Assembly: GCA_963555705.1 (NCBI GenBank)
Contig: OY743187.1
Span: 18,242,133-18,306,132 of the forward strand
Origin: Ligustrum vulgare
Taxonomy: Eukaryota > Streptophyta > Magnoliopsida > Lamiales > Oleaceae
DNA: 64,000 nt
Direction: 5' to 3'
The position numbers and the translations under genes were made by a program. The notes under the pieces were generated by a model that saw only the letters and a program-made list of their open reading frames with translations, made no database searches and was not told the origin of the DNA. Shown here one piece after another: positions 1 to 11,599 of this stretch (within the stretch, counting starts at the first letter, position 1; every line of letters begins with the position of its first letter).

Positions 1-1162
1 CACATCCCAGTATTGACCCGAGGCCTGCAGTCATGGACATTGATCATGAGCCATCATGGATGGACCCCATCATCAAGTTTATAGCTGAGGGAAGTCTCCC
101 GGGTGATCAGAGGGAGGCCAGGACCATCAAACAAAAAGCAGCAAAATACTGCATGGTAAGTGGAGTTCTTTTTAGAAGGAGTTTTACACTTCCCTACCTC
201 AGATGTCTCAGAGCCTCTGAAGCTGCTCAAGCTCTTGCAGAAGTACATGAAGGCATGTGTGGGAATCATCAGGGTGCTAGGTCATTAGCCCACAGACTCC
301 TCAGATACGGATACTATTGGCCGACCATGAGGACCGATGCAATGGATTATGTGAAGAAGTGTGATAAGTGTCAGAGGCATGGGAATATCATACACAGACC
401 AGTTGAAGATCAAACTCATGTCCAGTGCCTAGGGCCATTTGAACAGTGGGGAATCAATATCCTAGGCCCTTTTCCCATTGCACGAGGACAGTTGAAGTTC
501 ATAGCAGTGACAGTTAAATATTTCACTAAGTGGGTGGAGACAGAACCCCTAGCAACAATTTCAGAGCCCAAACTAAGATCTTTTGTTTGGAAATCTATCA
601 TATGCAGGTTTGGCCTTCCAAGAGTATTGATAACGGACAATGGCAAATAGTTCGATAACGCGCATTTCATAGGCGATGCACGGGGCTCTTGGACGGAGGA
701 ACTACCGACAATACTCTGGTCTTACAGAACCTCACACCGAACAGCTACTGGGGAAACTCTATTCATGCTTGCCTTTGGGATAGAGGCAACAATCCCAATT
801 GAAGTAGGCTTTCCAAGTTACAGGCTTCTTTTCCCAAATGTGGAAGGAGAATGTACGGGCGAGAACATTGACATGCTTGAAGAGGTTCGTGAACAGGAAA
901 GCACAAAGATAGTGTCTTATCAGAGCAGAACAGCCAAGTACTTCAACAACAGGGTAACACCGAGAAGGTTCAGGGCAGGAGATCTTGTGCTAAGGAAAGC
1001 GGAAGCAGCTGGTCATCCCCCGGGGAAACTTGGCCCTACCTGGGAAGGGCCCTATGAAGTTATATGACAAACAAGAGGAGGGTCATATAGCCTTCGGGAT
1101 CTTACAGGAGCACCACTTCCAAGACCTTGGAATGTAGACAATTTGAAAATCTACTACAAGTA
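1..1162 (+). pseudogene. Ty3/gypsy integrase, broken 3' part of pol (Tat/Retand-like)
   Basis: The reading frame from 33 shows the integrase H2C2 zinc-binding region (HEGMCGNHQGARSLAHR, then CDKCQ) followed by the start of the catalytic core (WGINILGPFPIA, later FGLPRVLITDNGK). A stop follows directly at about 648. The frame resumes near 675 with the distal core (TILWSYRTSHRTATGETLF) and the C-terminal region (FRAGDLVLRKAE, GKLGPTWEGPYEVI), ending at about 1162. The core part carrying the second Asp and Glu is missing, so this integrase cannot work. Residue patterns fit plant Tat-lineage gypsy elements, and the repeats and antisense gene downstream support that. The 5' part of the element lies outside the window. 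Confidence 0.85.
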
Positions 1163-1321
1163 ACACAGCCGGGCTTTGCAGTTCATTCCCTTTAATTTGC
1201 TTTACATTTTATTTCTTAGTTTAATTTTAGTTATGGCCTGCGCACCAACTTTTATTTCCCCAAAGTCATTTGTGAATAAAAGATACTTCTCTGCAATTAT
1301 GTTGTTCAAAAGAAAGTCTTC

Positions 1322-1542
1322 CCCACGAGGAAGCACACAAAGCCTTGCCCACGAGCAAGCACTCGAAAGCCTTCCCCACGAGGAAGCACCCAAAGCCTTG
1401 CCATGAGCAAGCACTCAAAATCCTTCCCCAAGAGGAAGCACACAAAGTCTTGCCCACAAGCAAGCACTCGAAAGCCTTCCCCACGAGGAAGCACACAAAT
1501 CCTTCCCCACGAGGAAGCACGCAAAGACTTTCCCGTGACCAT
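1322..1542. repeat. 27-bp tandem array, about 8 monomers
   Basis: The monomer begins CCACGAGGAAGCACACAAAG and is about 27 bp long. Alternate monomers differ (GAGGAAGCAC versus GAGCAAGCAC), giving a 54-bp higher-order pattern over the first part. Because 27 is divisible by three, several frames on both strands stay open as repetitive peptides. These are not genes. The array lies just past the end of pol in the 3' untranslated part of the gypsy element. Confidence 0.85.
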
Positions 1543-1629
1543 GAACTTCAAAGGCTGACCTCGATTCTGGCATCACAACAATTAACCCCGAGCATTATCA
1601 ATAACACTTCCGTCATAGTTACGGTCCTT

Positions 1630-2165
1630 TATGATCGGGGTTAGTTACTTGGTCGGGGTTTTCATAAGTTGTTCATTATCCATCCCTAATCGGGGTTTAT
1701 ACATAGTGTTCACTTTTAATCCCTTGATCGGGGTTCATACTTGCGTGCATTATCAATCATATGATCGGGGTTCATACTTGCATACATATCAATCCCGTGA
1801 TCGGGGGTTCGCATTACTGTTCATTATTAATCCTTGATCGGGGTTCATACTTGCGTGCATTATCAATCCCATGATCGGGGTTCATACTTGCATACATTAT
1901 CAATCCATGATCGGGGGTTCGCATTACTGTTCATTATTAACCCCTTGATCGGGGCTCATACTTGCATACATTATCAATCCAGTGATCGGGGTTCGCATTA
2001 TTGTTCATTCCTTGACCGGGGTTCATACTTGCGTCCATTATCAATCCCATGATCGGGGTTCATGTTTGTGTTTATTATTAATCCCTTGATCGGGGTTCGC
2101 ACTAGTGTTCATTACTAATCCACTGTTCGGATTTCACACTGCTGCTCACTATCATTCCCTTGATT
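1630..2165. repeat. ~37-bp tandem array (GATCGGGGTTCATACTTGC)
   Basis: At least a dozen degenerate units of about 37 bp share the core GATCGGGGTTCATACTTGC followed by an AT-rich half with CATTATCAATCC. Divergence increases toward 2165. The array sits between the integrase end and the antisense gene, which is where Tat/Retand-type elements are known to carry tandem repeats. Confidence 0.85.
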
Positions 2166-2305
2166 GTTACACTTGTGTTCATTATTCATCAGGTCCCGTG
2201 CTCGTGTGCAGTGTTCATACATACGGACAAATACTTTTAAAAACATAAATCTTCATTAAAACTTATAGAAACGTTTGTACAAAATAATTCTGTTCGGGGA
2301 AGAAA

Positions 2306-3570
2306 CTAACTAGGAGCATCTTTGTCAACAATCTCAAGTTCGTCCCCCGAACCCCCTTCATCTCCTTCCTCAGGACCATCCTCCGATTCTGAGAGAACGA
2401 GCCCTTCAGTAAGTTCTGGGTGACCTCGTATGTCCTCAGTCGCAGCCCCTTTTTTGCGCAGCAAAGCTCGCGCTTGTTTGAAAGCATAATTATACGAGCC
2501 TGAGGCATACTCCCCTTGAAGGAGCCCGAACTCCTCAGAATTCTTAAACTCCTCGACAGCTGATGCATGAGCAGTCTCGGCAGCGACCAGGCTCTCTTCA
2601 TAATTTTTTTGGGTTCGCTCAAGCTCGAGCTTCAACTGTTCAGCTCGATTCATAACGCCCCCGAGTTATTTCCTGAGTGACTCCCTCTCTCATTTCAGAT
2701 CTTTGTTCTCAGCCCCGAGTTGTTCTATTTTCATCTCGCGGATTGTTATAGAGTTGCTCAGCCCTTCAGCACATTCACCCTCGTCAGCTGCCCGGAGGGA
2801 GATGCCCTGGGCAATGTTCAGAGCCTACAATATTGATGAGCCATAAGTTCGGGGAACAAAGAAATTTTAAAGAAACTCAGTTCTTACCCTGTTCAGCACA
2901 GCCTCCAAGTGCCGAACGCCCATGCTCGGGCTTAGTTCCTTTCTATATTTCTCAACAACGTCCGACGATTGAGAAGCCTCCTTGGAAGTGTCATCTTCGA
3001 GCTCCACAACTTCGGGGATGACTTTTGCTAGAGAAACGCGAGGAGGAGGAGGCGGAACTTCCTCAGAATCCTCGTCCCTCAACAGTGTGCGTGAACCTTC
3101 TCCAGGCCCACTAGCCACTTGAGGCCTCTTCTTGGTCTTTTTCATCGGGGGCGGACCACTTGCTCCGGCCTTGCCCTTCAAAAATTTATTTAGTCGAGAA
3201 GGATCAAACGCCATGTTATCTGCAAAAATATGGACAAGGCATTATGTCGAGCTAAAAAAAAAAGAAAGAGAGAGATAGTGAAGGGAGTGAGCAATGTCCT
3301 ACCCCCGAAGTTAACAACTCCAGCACGATCAAGGGTATCATCCCCGAGCAATTCATCCAAATTATTCGCTAATGGCTCTAAACTCTCGAGCAACTGCTTA
3401 TCCCGCTCTAAAGCCTCAAAATAAGCTTGACCCTCGTTGAACTTTACGGTGTCCGGAATGACCCAGTCCGACCAAAATGGATGCCCAGACTCTTGAGAAA
3501 TTATATAAAAAAACCTCTCCTTCCAACCTCAAAGAGAGCTCGGCATCCTTGGCATCTTAAATCTGCCCCG
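2306..3570 (-). pseudogene. Antisense gene of Tat-type element, Transposase_28-like, spliced, with stops
   Basis: Reading the minus strand from about 3545 gives WKERFFYIIS followed by FWSDWVIPDTVKF, the kind of segment found in the Pfam Transposase_28 family ('putative gypsy type transposon'). The frame continues to about 3313, where a GT donor pairs with a TTTTTGCAG acceptor near 3222; splicing joins it in frame to NMAFDPSRLNKFLKGK. A second intron has a GTAAGA donor near 2886 and a TTGTAG acceptor near 2824, again in phase. The downstream exon is a charged coiled-coil type (QLGAENKDLK; QLKLELERTQKNYEESL) ending in an acidic tail at 2306. Two stops near 2660-2700 interrupt the last exon. In Grande/Retand/Ogre relatives an additional antisense ORF is known at this place. 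Its function is unknown. Confidence 0.65.
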
Positions 3571-3609
3571 ACTAGACAAATAGGCGAAACACGAGAAGTT
3601 GGGAAGTGA

Positions 3610-4740
3610 TAATACTGTTGATTTATTTTGGAAGTTGATTGGTAGATGATGTGTTAAAGATTTGGTTATTTACATGCAATATGATTATTTGGGAAAGTCA
3701 GTTATCATTATTGGGAGATATTGAAAGTATTTATAGTGAGATGCCTTAAAGGAGTAACCATTTATTCGAAATGAGAATTTGGGGACATATGATTGAAGGT
3801 TTGGGATTATGTGAGATAATGATGATTGTCATAAGGTCATTGAATATAAAAGGTACAAGAGATAATTATAAGGAATAATGCGATTGCTCTTATGGTGAAT
3901 AGATACTTAGTGAATGTTATGATTGTCCTATGGAAGAATAGTGTGATGATATTTTTGGAACTAATCAATGGTTTATTTATGATAAGATAGATGAAATTAT
4001 TTAAAACTTTGGTGATATAGTTGTGGTTACTCATTGTTTGGTTGTGCATTAGATGTGAGTAAAGCATATTATCCATATTGAGATCTCCATGGAACATACA
4101 TAAGTTGAATTGTTTAAATCTAAGATGATCATTAGTGTAACTTTTACTTATTGTGGAGTTGTATCTTTGGGTTAAGTAAATTTGATGAGGAATCCTATAT
4201 GAATCACAAAAGTCTTATTTATTGGTGATAGGTCGATGATTTATTTATAAAATACTTGGTTAGAGTATTGTTGTCATGATGATTTTGAAAGCATGAATTC
4301 TTAAATTAGTACCTTGGCTTTAATTTTAAGATGAGTGTATGATGCTGAATACTTGATTACAATATATAAGTATGGGTTACAAGATTTAAGTTGATCATCC
4401 GATTTTAATAGAAATGTCAGCATGTTTAGAGGGATTTCGTTTGTGAATCTTTCCAGAAAGATTCTGTCAAAGTTTTAGTATTTCTACTGTATATTTTGGT
4501 ATGGACGTCAAGTTTCACTAATTCTGGATTATAAAGTCTTATTTTGGTCAATCTTCTTGATTTTAGTTTTAAGAATGTGATCAATCAATATAAATATTAA
4601 GGTTTAGACGTTAGAATAGATCCTATGAAAGGCTGGAAATGGAAAATTGGTGAATGGATTCATAAGTGGGATAATGTCGGTTGATGGTCTCCTACAACAA
4701 TAGCTATCAAACTTCGATCCGTATTGAGTACTATACGATA
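3610..4740. other. Decayed AT-rich sequence without a gene
   Basis: No credible coding region on either strand. The composition resembles the noncoding parts of the Tekay-like elements elsewhere in the window (for example 61290-61800), so it is probably old gypsy sequence, but I cannot place a boundary. Confidence 0.4.
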
Positions 4741-4743
4741 GGA

Positions 4744-5340
4744 AATGTAGATTGCCAGTTCATTGGGATGAAGTAGGAGAAAGAAAGTTATTGGGTCCAG
4801 AAATAGTACAACAAACAGCAAAAGTTTTTGAAACGATTCGTCAGCGAATGAAAAATGCACAGAGTAGACAGAAAAGCTATGTGGACAGAAGAAGGAAACC
4901 GTTGGAATTCGCTACAGGTGATATGATTTTTTGAAGGTCGCTCCTATGAAAGGAGTCATGGGATTCGGGAAGAAGGGAAAGTTAACTCCGCGATTTGTTG
5001 CCCCCTTTGAAATACTTGAAAGGGTGGGTGACCTAGCTTATCGGGTTGCACTGCCACCAGCACTATCTGGAGTTCACAACGTATTTCACGTGTCGATGTT
5101 GAGAAAATATATTTCGGATCCTTCTCATATCCTCAGTTATGAGTCATTAGATCTTCGTGAGGATCTAACTTATGAGGAATCACCTGTGAGGATCCTACTA
5201 AAGGCAGATAAGGAACTTAGGAGGAAGAAGATAACTCTAGTTAAAGTTCTTTGGAGGAATCATGAGGTAGAAGAGGCTACTTGGGAACGCGAGGACGAAA
5301 TGCGTGCCAAGTATCCACAACTTTTTGGTAAGTTTTAATT
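4744..5340 (+). pseudogene. Ty3/gypsy (Tekay/Del-like) integrase C-terminus plus chromodomain-like tail
   Basis: The frame reads VHWDEVGERKLLGPEIV and continues through KSYVDRRRKPLEF; after a stop near 4934 it resumes with GKLTPRFVAPFEILERVGD, VHNVFHVSMLRKY and a C-terminal EEATWEREDEMRAKYPQLF. The first segments are the integrase C-terminal domain and the last is the chromodomain-type tail typical of chromoviruses (Tekay/Del/Reina). The sequence TTTCGAGGACGAAATTTC followed by a purine-rich tract at 5356-5372 marks the junction to the 3' LTR. Everything upstream of the integrase end is missing or unrecognisable. Confidence 0.85.
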
Positions 5341-5374
5341 TCGAGGACGAAATTTCTTTTAGGGGGTAAGGAAT

Positions 5375-8127
5375 TGTAAGACCGCTTTTCATTGTTCTTG
5401 CAATTTTAAATTTCCACGTAAATATTTTGGTGAATATTATTATAAATTATAATTTTATGATCGTTAACGTCTATAATTGGAATTATTTTGCAGTGGAAGG
5501 ACTTGGACGCCGTCTCGATCAATGTACCAATTCGAAAGTTTATAAATTGGTTATTTAAATTGTTTACGTACAATTCTATGTCTAATTGTTTATTTTAATT
5601 GTTACTTGCAAATTTATTTTTATTGGGTAGTAAGTTGCCTAAATTGCATTAAATTGAAGTTGGGAAAAGTTTGGTGACGCTTTGGAATTTTAATTGAAAG
5701 TTATGAAGCTAGATTACCAATCTATGAGAGTTGAGGGACTGAATTGCAATTTACCAAAAGTTAAACCTTTAAACCTAAACCTAACATAATTCACTCATGC
5801 ACCCTCTCTCTCTACGCGGACTCTCTCTCTTTGCAAAACTCACGACCACTCTCCCTCTCTCACCTCGCTCGTCTGCCTCGCTCCCGTCTCTCGGACTCGC
5901 CTTCGTTCGCGCGGCCGCCGGTCGCCACCACCGGTAGTAAGCCTCCCCCTCTTCCCCCTTTTTCCCTTTTCTCTTCACGGTACACACACACACACCCAAA
6001 AACCGCGCACACACGCACGGTTTCACACCATTTCACGCACACACACATACATAATTAGATATATATACATATATTGTATGTAAATAACGTATGTATGCAA
6101 TTTATATGTATAAATTCAGATTTTACAGTTAATTTCAGATTTTAAATTTTGTGTAATTTCGAGTTTAACCATGAATTTGGGAATTAATGATATTATGTGT
6201 ATGAGTATTGATGTATATGAATGTATATATTATTATGTATGTATAGATGCGTGTAAATATATATAAAGTTTGGATTTCTGTGGGCATAAGTATATACTCA
6301 GATTCTGATTATGGTGAAAATAAAATTTCTCAGACTGGGGACTCATGAAATTTTGATTAATCGATGTGCTATAATATTAAATTTGAGGTGTGAGTGTACG
6401 TATATACGATCATGAATATGTATATGACTATTTAAACAAACATGTGTAATTTTTGGGATTTTGGGATAATGGTATAGGAGAGTAAACTTTAATATTTTAG
6501 AAACAAGTTAGTTTAAATGTAAGCTATGTTCAAAGTTATAAATTTTTAGTTCAAGATCATTTTTTTGAATAAGAATGCTTGGCTTTGATTGGTGAAATTG
6601 ATAAGTAAGATTCCAAAATTTTCCTTGAACTTAATGTACTACTTCGAATATGATATTATATGTGGTGTAAAATGTATTTGTTATATTATGAGTCACATGA
6701 AAGTCTCAACCTCCTTTAAGAGTGTTAAATGTGATTGTTTCACTAAAAGCCATATTTTGTTAATGAATGAGAATTAATTAGGAGAAACGGTACATTGACG
6801 TCGCGGGCAACCAAGACTTCCACCTGCATATTAGGCAAAGTAACTACTCAGGACTACAGGTAAGTAAACTTCCCCTATTTTCATGAAAGTAGAAAGTTAA
6901 TGTGAAATTAATGTGCGTAAGTGATTTCGTGTTAATTACTTAATGTTGATGTATTTGAATTGCCATATGCAAGTATGTGTATTTAAGGAAATGTTCAAAC
7001 ATGCACATTATCATGTCATTGCATCATTAAGCATGCATTGGCATCGAAATGAGAAAGTCAAATGTTTTAATGAAAGGAATGTGTCAAAGTGCAATTTTTG
7101 TCAAAAATTATGTATCCCAAGTTTTTGAAAGAATGGGTGTACTTCTATGTCATGAAAGATCCAAGTGGGAAATGGGGCGTGGGGGACCGGCGTACCCGAA
7201 TGTAATGAGCCGCTTTGCGGTGGAATGAATGTAATGAGCCGCTTTGCGGTGGAATGAACGAATGAACCGCTTTGCGGTGGGAAAGTGAATGTTAAACCGC
7301 TTTGCGGTGGAAATGCGCATGTTAATCTGGTTCCAAATAAGAATGACCAATTGTTATCTGATTGACTAGAAGTTACATCAAGTGAGCTCACGATGGAAAT
7401 GAAGTGAAAGTTTTGAAATGTTAAGTGAAAGTTCGAAATGTTGAAAGTTTCGAAAGGTTAAAGTGAATGGGGATACATATTTCAAAGTTAAAGCATTCAT
7501 GTCATAAGCATGCATTCATGCATAAAGTTTACTTACTGAGCTTTAGCTCACCCCAATCCATCCACAACATTTCAGGTGATGAAAGTTAGATGATTAGAGG
7601 AGAGCACGTGGCGGCAGGCTCAGACAGTACCGACTTGAATTATTTAAAATTTAATTTAATGATTTAATTTAAGTTTTTAGTTGTTATTCTTTTAAATTGA
7701 TAAATCATTTTGAATTAGTTTGTCGGTTCTTAGTCAAAATAAGTTATGGTATTCCCCTGTGATTAGTTTTATCATGTTTCATGAGTTTATAAATTTATAC
7801 TTCAAATTATTTTGGTTGAGGAGTTTGGGGAATTGATGTTGAAGTTGAATTTTGGAATTATGGTTGGATGTTGAATGTTGGATTTGAATGGGTTGAGAAT
7901 TTCATATGTATTGTAGGTGTGATGTCCCTCTACAGGTTGGTTATGTCCAATTTATAGAGGAGACTCTGTCGAAATTTCTATAGAATTTTAGAATAGAAAA
8001 TGTAAAGGTTGAAGTTTTTAAATGATTTGTTTTCCGCATTTTAATGTTTAAACGATTTATTTCCACATATAATGTGAATGGAAGTTAACACGCCTAGGTT
8101 TTAAATTTTTGAACTTGGGGTGTTACA
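5375..8127 (+). mobile_element. 3' LTR of Tekay-like gypsy element (~2.75 kb)
   Basis: It begins TGTAAGACCGC directly after the polypurine tract and ends in GGGGTGTTACA, giving the inverted TGTAA..TTACA ends usual for Tekay LTRs. Base 8128 starts P450 coding sequence, so the LTR end is sharp. Inside are CT-rich and CA-rich stretches (5790-6050), a GTAAGT-containing segment near 6860, and four CCGCTTTGCGG hairpins (7210-7307). The left target-site copy is not recognisable because the rest of the element is missing. Confidence 0.7.
7210..7307. repeat. Four-copy hairpin array CCGCTTTGCGG
   Basis: CCGCTTTGCGG occurs at 7210, 7239, 7267 and 7297, spaced 28-30 bp. Each copy is a 4-bp stem with a 3-nt loop and sits in a loosely conserved ~30-bp unit with AATGAA. 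It lies inside the Tekay LTR. Confidence 0.9.
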
Positions 8128-8549
8128 GGTATGGTGATGGAGTAGGACTGTACAGAACACACCTCTTTGGTTCACCATCCATCATAGTTTACTCTCCATC
8201 GGCTAACAAATTTGTACTCCAAGATGCTAATAATTTTGGTCCGGGATGGCCTTCGAATGAAATTGTGGGAGCAACTTCCCTTGTAGAAGTGGAAGGAGAA
8301 TCGCATGCTAGGGTCAGAAGCTTTTTGGTAAGGGCCATAAATCAACATGAGTCTCTCAGAAGGATCACTCTTGCTATCCAACCCCGAGTTACCACTGCAC
8401 TCCAGTCATGGGTGAAAAAAGGGTAGAGTTACCATGTTTAAGGAAGCCAAGAAGGTATAAATCATCGATTTTGTTCAAGAAATCGAATTATTTTTCTTCT
8501 TCTCATGAAATTATATGTTCAGAAAACTCTAATTAATGTGTAGAAGCAT

Positions 8550-8554
8550 GTATG
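8550..8554. repeat. Left target-site copy of the copia element (GTATG)
   Basis: GTATG at 8550-8554 matches ATATG at 13409-13413 except for the first base. The 5-bp length is normal for LTR elements. Confidence 0.6.
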
Positions 8555-8734
8555 TATTAGAATATCCTGAATATTTTCTTTCCTTGTACAGATTAGCATA
8601 GAATCAGGGATTGATTCCAATATCCCTATATGTATAGTTTGATTAATTTCCTTGTATAGATGTACTTTCATCTATATATAAAGAACAAACCCAAAGTCTT
8701 GGGATTATCGAGTAAACTATCGAGCATATTGACA
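8555..8734 (+). repeat. 5' LTR of the copia element
   Basis: Starts TATTAGAATATCC and ends CATATTGACA immediately before the primer-binding site. The ends are not TG..CA: the left end is TA. Length 180 bp, with a TATATATAAAG TATA-like box near 8676. Confidence 0.92.
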
Positions 8735-8746
8735 TGGTATCAGAGC
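8735..8746 (+). promoter_or_regulatory. tRNA primer-binding site
   Basis: TGGTATCAGAGC is the usual copia PBS complementary to the 3' end of plant initiator tRNA-Met. It directly abuts the 5' LTR and fixes the LTR end. Confidence 0.95.
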
Positions 8747-9122
8747 CATACCGTTTTCTGTGAGTTGTTCGAGTTTTTTTTGTTGGCATCGGCTAGGTCT
8801 TCTTCCCTAGTGGCACAACCAATTTCTGGAGTTCATAGGCTGCTCTTGGGTAGGTCACGATCGACGCTGCTCTCTGTTCCTCTTGGTCTAGGTCACAATC
8901 AGCACGATCTCTCCGATGGTCCTTCGTTTGGCTCGATTGCTGCGCATCTCAGTTGTGCACCTTAGGTTCTTGAATTTATCACTCTTGATTTCTTCCAGCT
9001 CGTTTGCTTCTGTCTTGATTGTGGGTTATGCGTTAATTTGGTTTTGGTCGTGGTTCGTGCACAATAATTTGTGTTGGTAATTTGCAATTCATTATATTGA
9101 GTTCGTATTTTTCGACTTCATC

Positions 9123-11384
9123 ATGTCAAGTGAGCAAAATATTTCAATTTGTGTTTGGTTTACTGGAAAAAATTATTCGTCATGGGCATTTCATTTTCAG
9201 TTATTAATCGAAGGGAAAGGTGATTTGTAGGGACATATTGATGGGACTATTCCATCTCCCGACCCCTTGAGGGAAAATGAAAAATATGTTGCTTGGAAAA
9301 CCAAGGACTCCCGACTTATGGCCTAGATACTTGGGTCTGTTGATGCTCAAATTATTCTTAATCTCAGGCCATATAAGACAGCTCGTACTATGTGGGAATA
9401 CCTGAAGAACGTCTATACTCAAAATAACAATGCTAGGCGACTTCAATTGGAATTTGAATTGGCCACATTCTCTCAGGATTCTCGGACTATTGAAGAGTAC
9501 TATTCTGGTTTTTCTAATCTTTGGACAGAGTATACCGATATTGTATATGCTTCTGTTCCAGCTGCAAGTTTGGAGGCTGTCCAAGCTATGCATGAAGTGA
9601 CTAAAAGAGATCAACTTCTTATGAAATTGCGACCTGATTTTGAATCCATTCGATCCAGCCTTATGCATCGGGACCCTCTTCCTAGTTTGGATGGTTGTTT
9701 GAGTGAGTTACCGAGGGAGGAACAACGACTTATCACTCGTACATTGATGGAACATCTACAAAGTCAGAATGCTCCAGTTTCCGTTGCTTATACTGCTCAA
9801 GGAAAAAATAAAACTCGAGACATGTCTAGTGTGCAGTGTTACAGTTGTAAGAGTTTCGGTCATATAGCTTCACAATGTCCCAGAAAAGCTTGCAATTATT
9901 GTAAGAAGCCTGGGCACGTTCTCAAAGAGTGTCCTATTCGTCCCCCACGCAAACATGAAACAGGTTATGTTGCTTCAGCTTCCAGTTCAGCTCAACACAT
10001 TGTTGCCCCTCAAGTTCCAGTCTCTTCCAGTTCTTCCCCGGTCTCAATCACTCTTGAAATGATCCAACAAATGATCATCTCTGCTCTATCAGCCTTGGGA
10101 CTCTCAGGTACTAAACAATCTACTTCTTCTCCTTGGTTGTTAGACTCAGGTGCTTCTAACCATATGACTCATGATTCTGGATTACTTCGTAAAGTTAGAC
10201 GTATACTGGCTCTCTTCAAATACACACTACTAATGGTAACACTCTTCCTATCACAGCCGTAGGTGATATTTCACCAGACTTGCTAAATGTTTTAGTCTCC
10301 CCTCAATTACCCTCCAATCTTATCTCAGTTGGTCAACTTGTTAATAACAATTGTATTGTGTCCTTTTCTTCTTCTGGTTGTCTTGTGCAAGATCAGGTGT
10401 CAGGACGGACGATAGTGAAGGGGCCTAAGGACGGACGTCTCTTTCCCATTTCTGTTTTACCAAACTATTTTGTCTTTTCCTCTAGTTTGTAATACTGCTA
10501 CTTTTGATGTTCTTGCTTGGCATAAGAAATTGGGACATCCCAATTCTCATGTGTTACAACAATTGTTAAATTCTGGTTTCCTTGGTAATAAGATTTCTGC
10601 TTCATTTTCATCTAATCCTCTTGAATGTGGTTCATGTAAACTTGCTAAAAGCAAAGTATTACCGTTTCCTTCTCATGGTTCACATGCTTTGCTTCATTTT
10701 GATATCGTTCATAATGATGTATGGGGTATTGTGCCTGTTATTTCGCATGCTCATTATAAATACTTTGTTACCTTTATCGATGACCATAGTAGATTCACGT
10801 GGTTTTACTTTCTCCATGCAAAGAGTGAAGTTTTTACTATTTTTCAGACTTTTCTCGCTCTCATTAATACTCAATTCTCGTCCTCCATTAAGATCTTACG
10901 CTCTGATTCAGGTGGTGAATATATGTCTACTGCATTCCAATTTTTTCTACAAACCAAAGGAATTATCTCACAGCGATAATGTCCCTCTACCCCGCAACAA
11001 AATGGGGGTGGCCGAACCAAAAAAATCGTCACCTTCTTGACATGGTTAGAACTCTTTTGATTGAGTCTTCCGTTCCTTCTCATTTTTGGTGTGAAGCTCT
11101 ATCTACAGCTGTTCATCTGATAAATAGATTGCCAACTCCAGTTCTTGGTAATGTTTCTCCATTTTATAAGTTGTTTGGTCATCATCCCACATATTCTCAT
11201 CTTCGTCCCTTTGGGTGTGTTTGTTTTGTTCATCTTCCACCTCATGAAAGGACTAAACTCACCCCACAACCTGTTAAGTGTGCCTTTTTAGGATATGCTG
11301 CAACTCAAAAAGGATATATTTGTTATGATTCTAATGCACAACGCCTCCGGATCACTCGTACCGTTATTTCCTTTGAAAAATAAT
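9123..11384 (+). pseudogene. copia gag-protease-integrase region, frameshifted
   Basis: The ATG at 9123 starts a gag frame stopped by TAG at 9228 and 9324. Gag then runs on with two CCHC zinc knuckles (CYSCKSFGHIASQC and CNYCKKPGHVLKEC, about 9835-9935) and the protease active site DSGAS near 10145. Frame changes occur near 10200 and 10490. The integrase zinc region (WHKKLGHPNSHVLQQL) and core (FVTFIDDHSRFTWFYF) lie at 10515-10970, with another frame change near 10978. These products would form the virus-like particle and the integration complex in an intact element. Confidence 0.9.
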
Positions 11385-11599
11385 TTTTCTTTATTTCAGA
11401 GCCTATTGTTCTCTCTCATGTGTTTTCTGTGTTACCTAACTTTACTGCATAATCTTCTTGATACAAACCTGGTCTAGTTTACACTCGCAGGCCTGTTCCT
11501 TCTGAGCCTCCTCCTCCGACGTCAGTCCTGCCAGGCCTTCACAATACTTCTCCAAAGACATCTGATCCTGCTGCAGTTGCTACTCCGCCCCCACCCATT

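Noticed and set aside
1266..1551. Overlapping repetitive open frames on the minus strand (Ser-Trp-Gly, Gly-Lys repeats)
   Set aside because: They come from a 27-bp tandem array, which keeps frames open by length alone.
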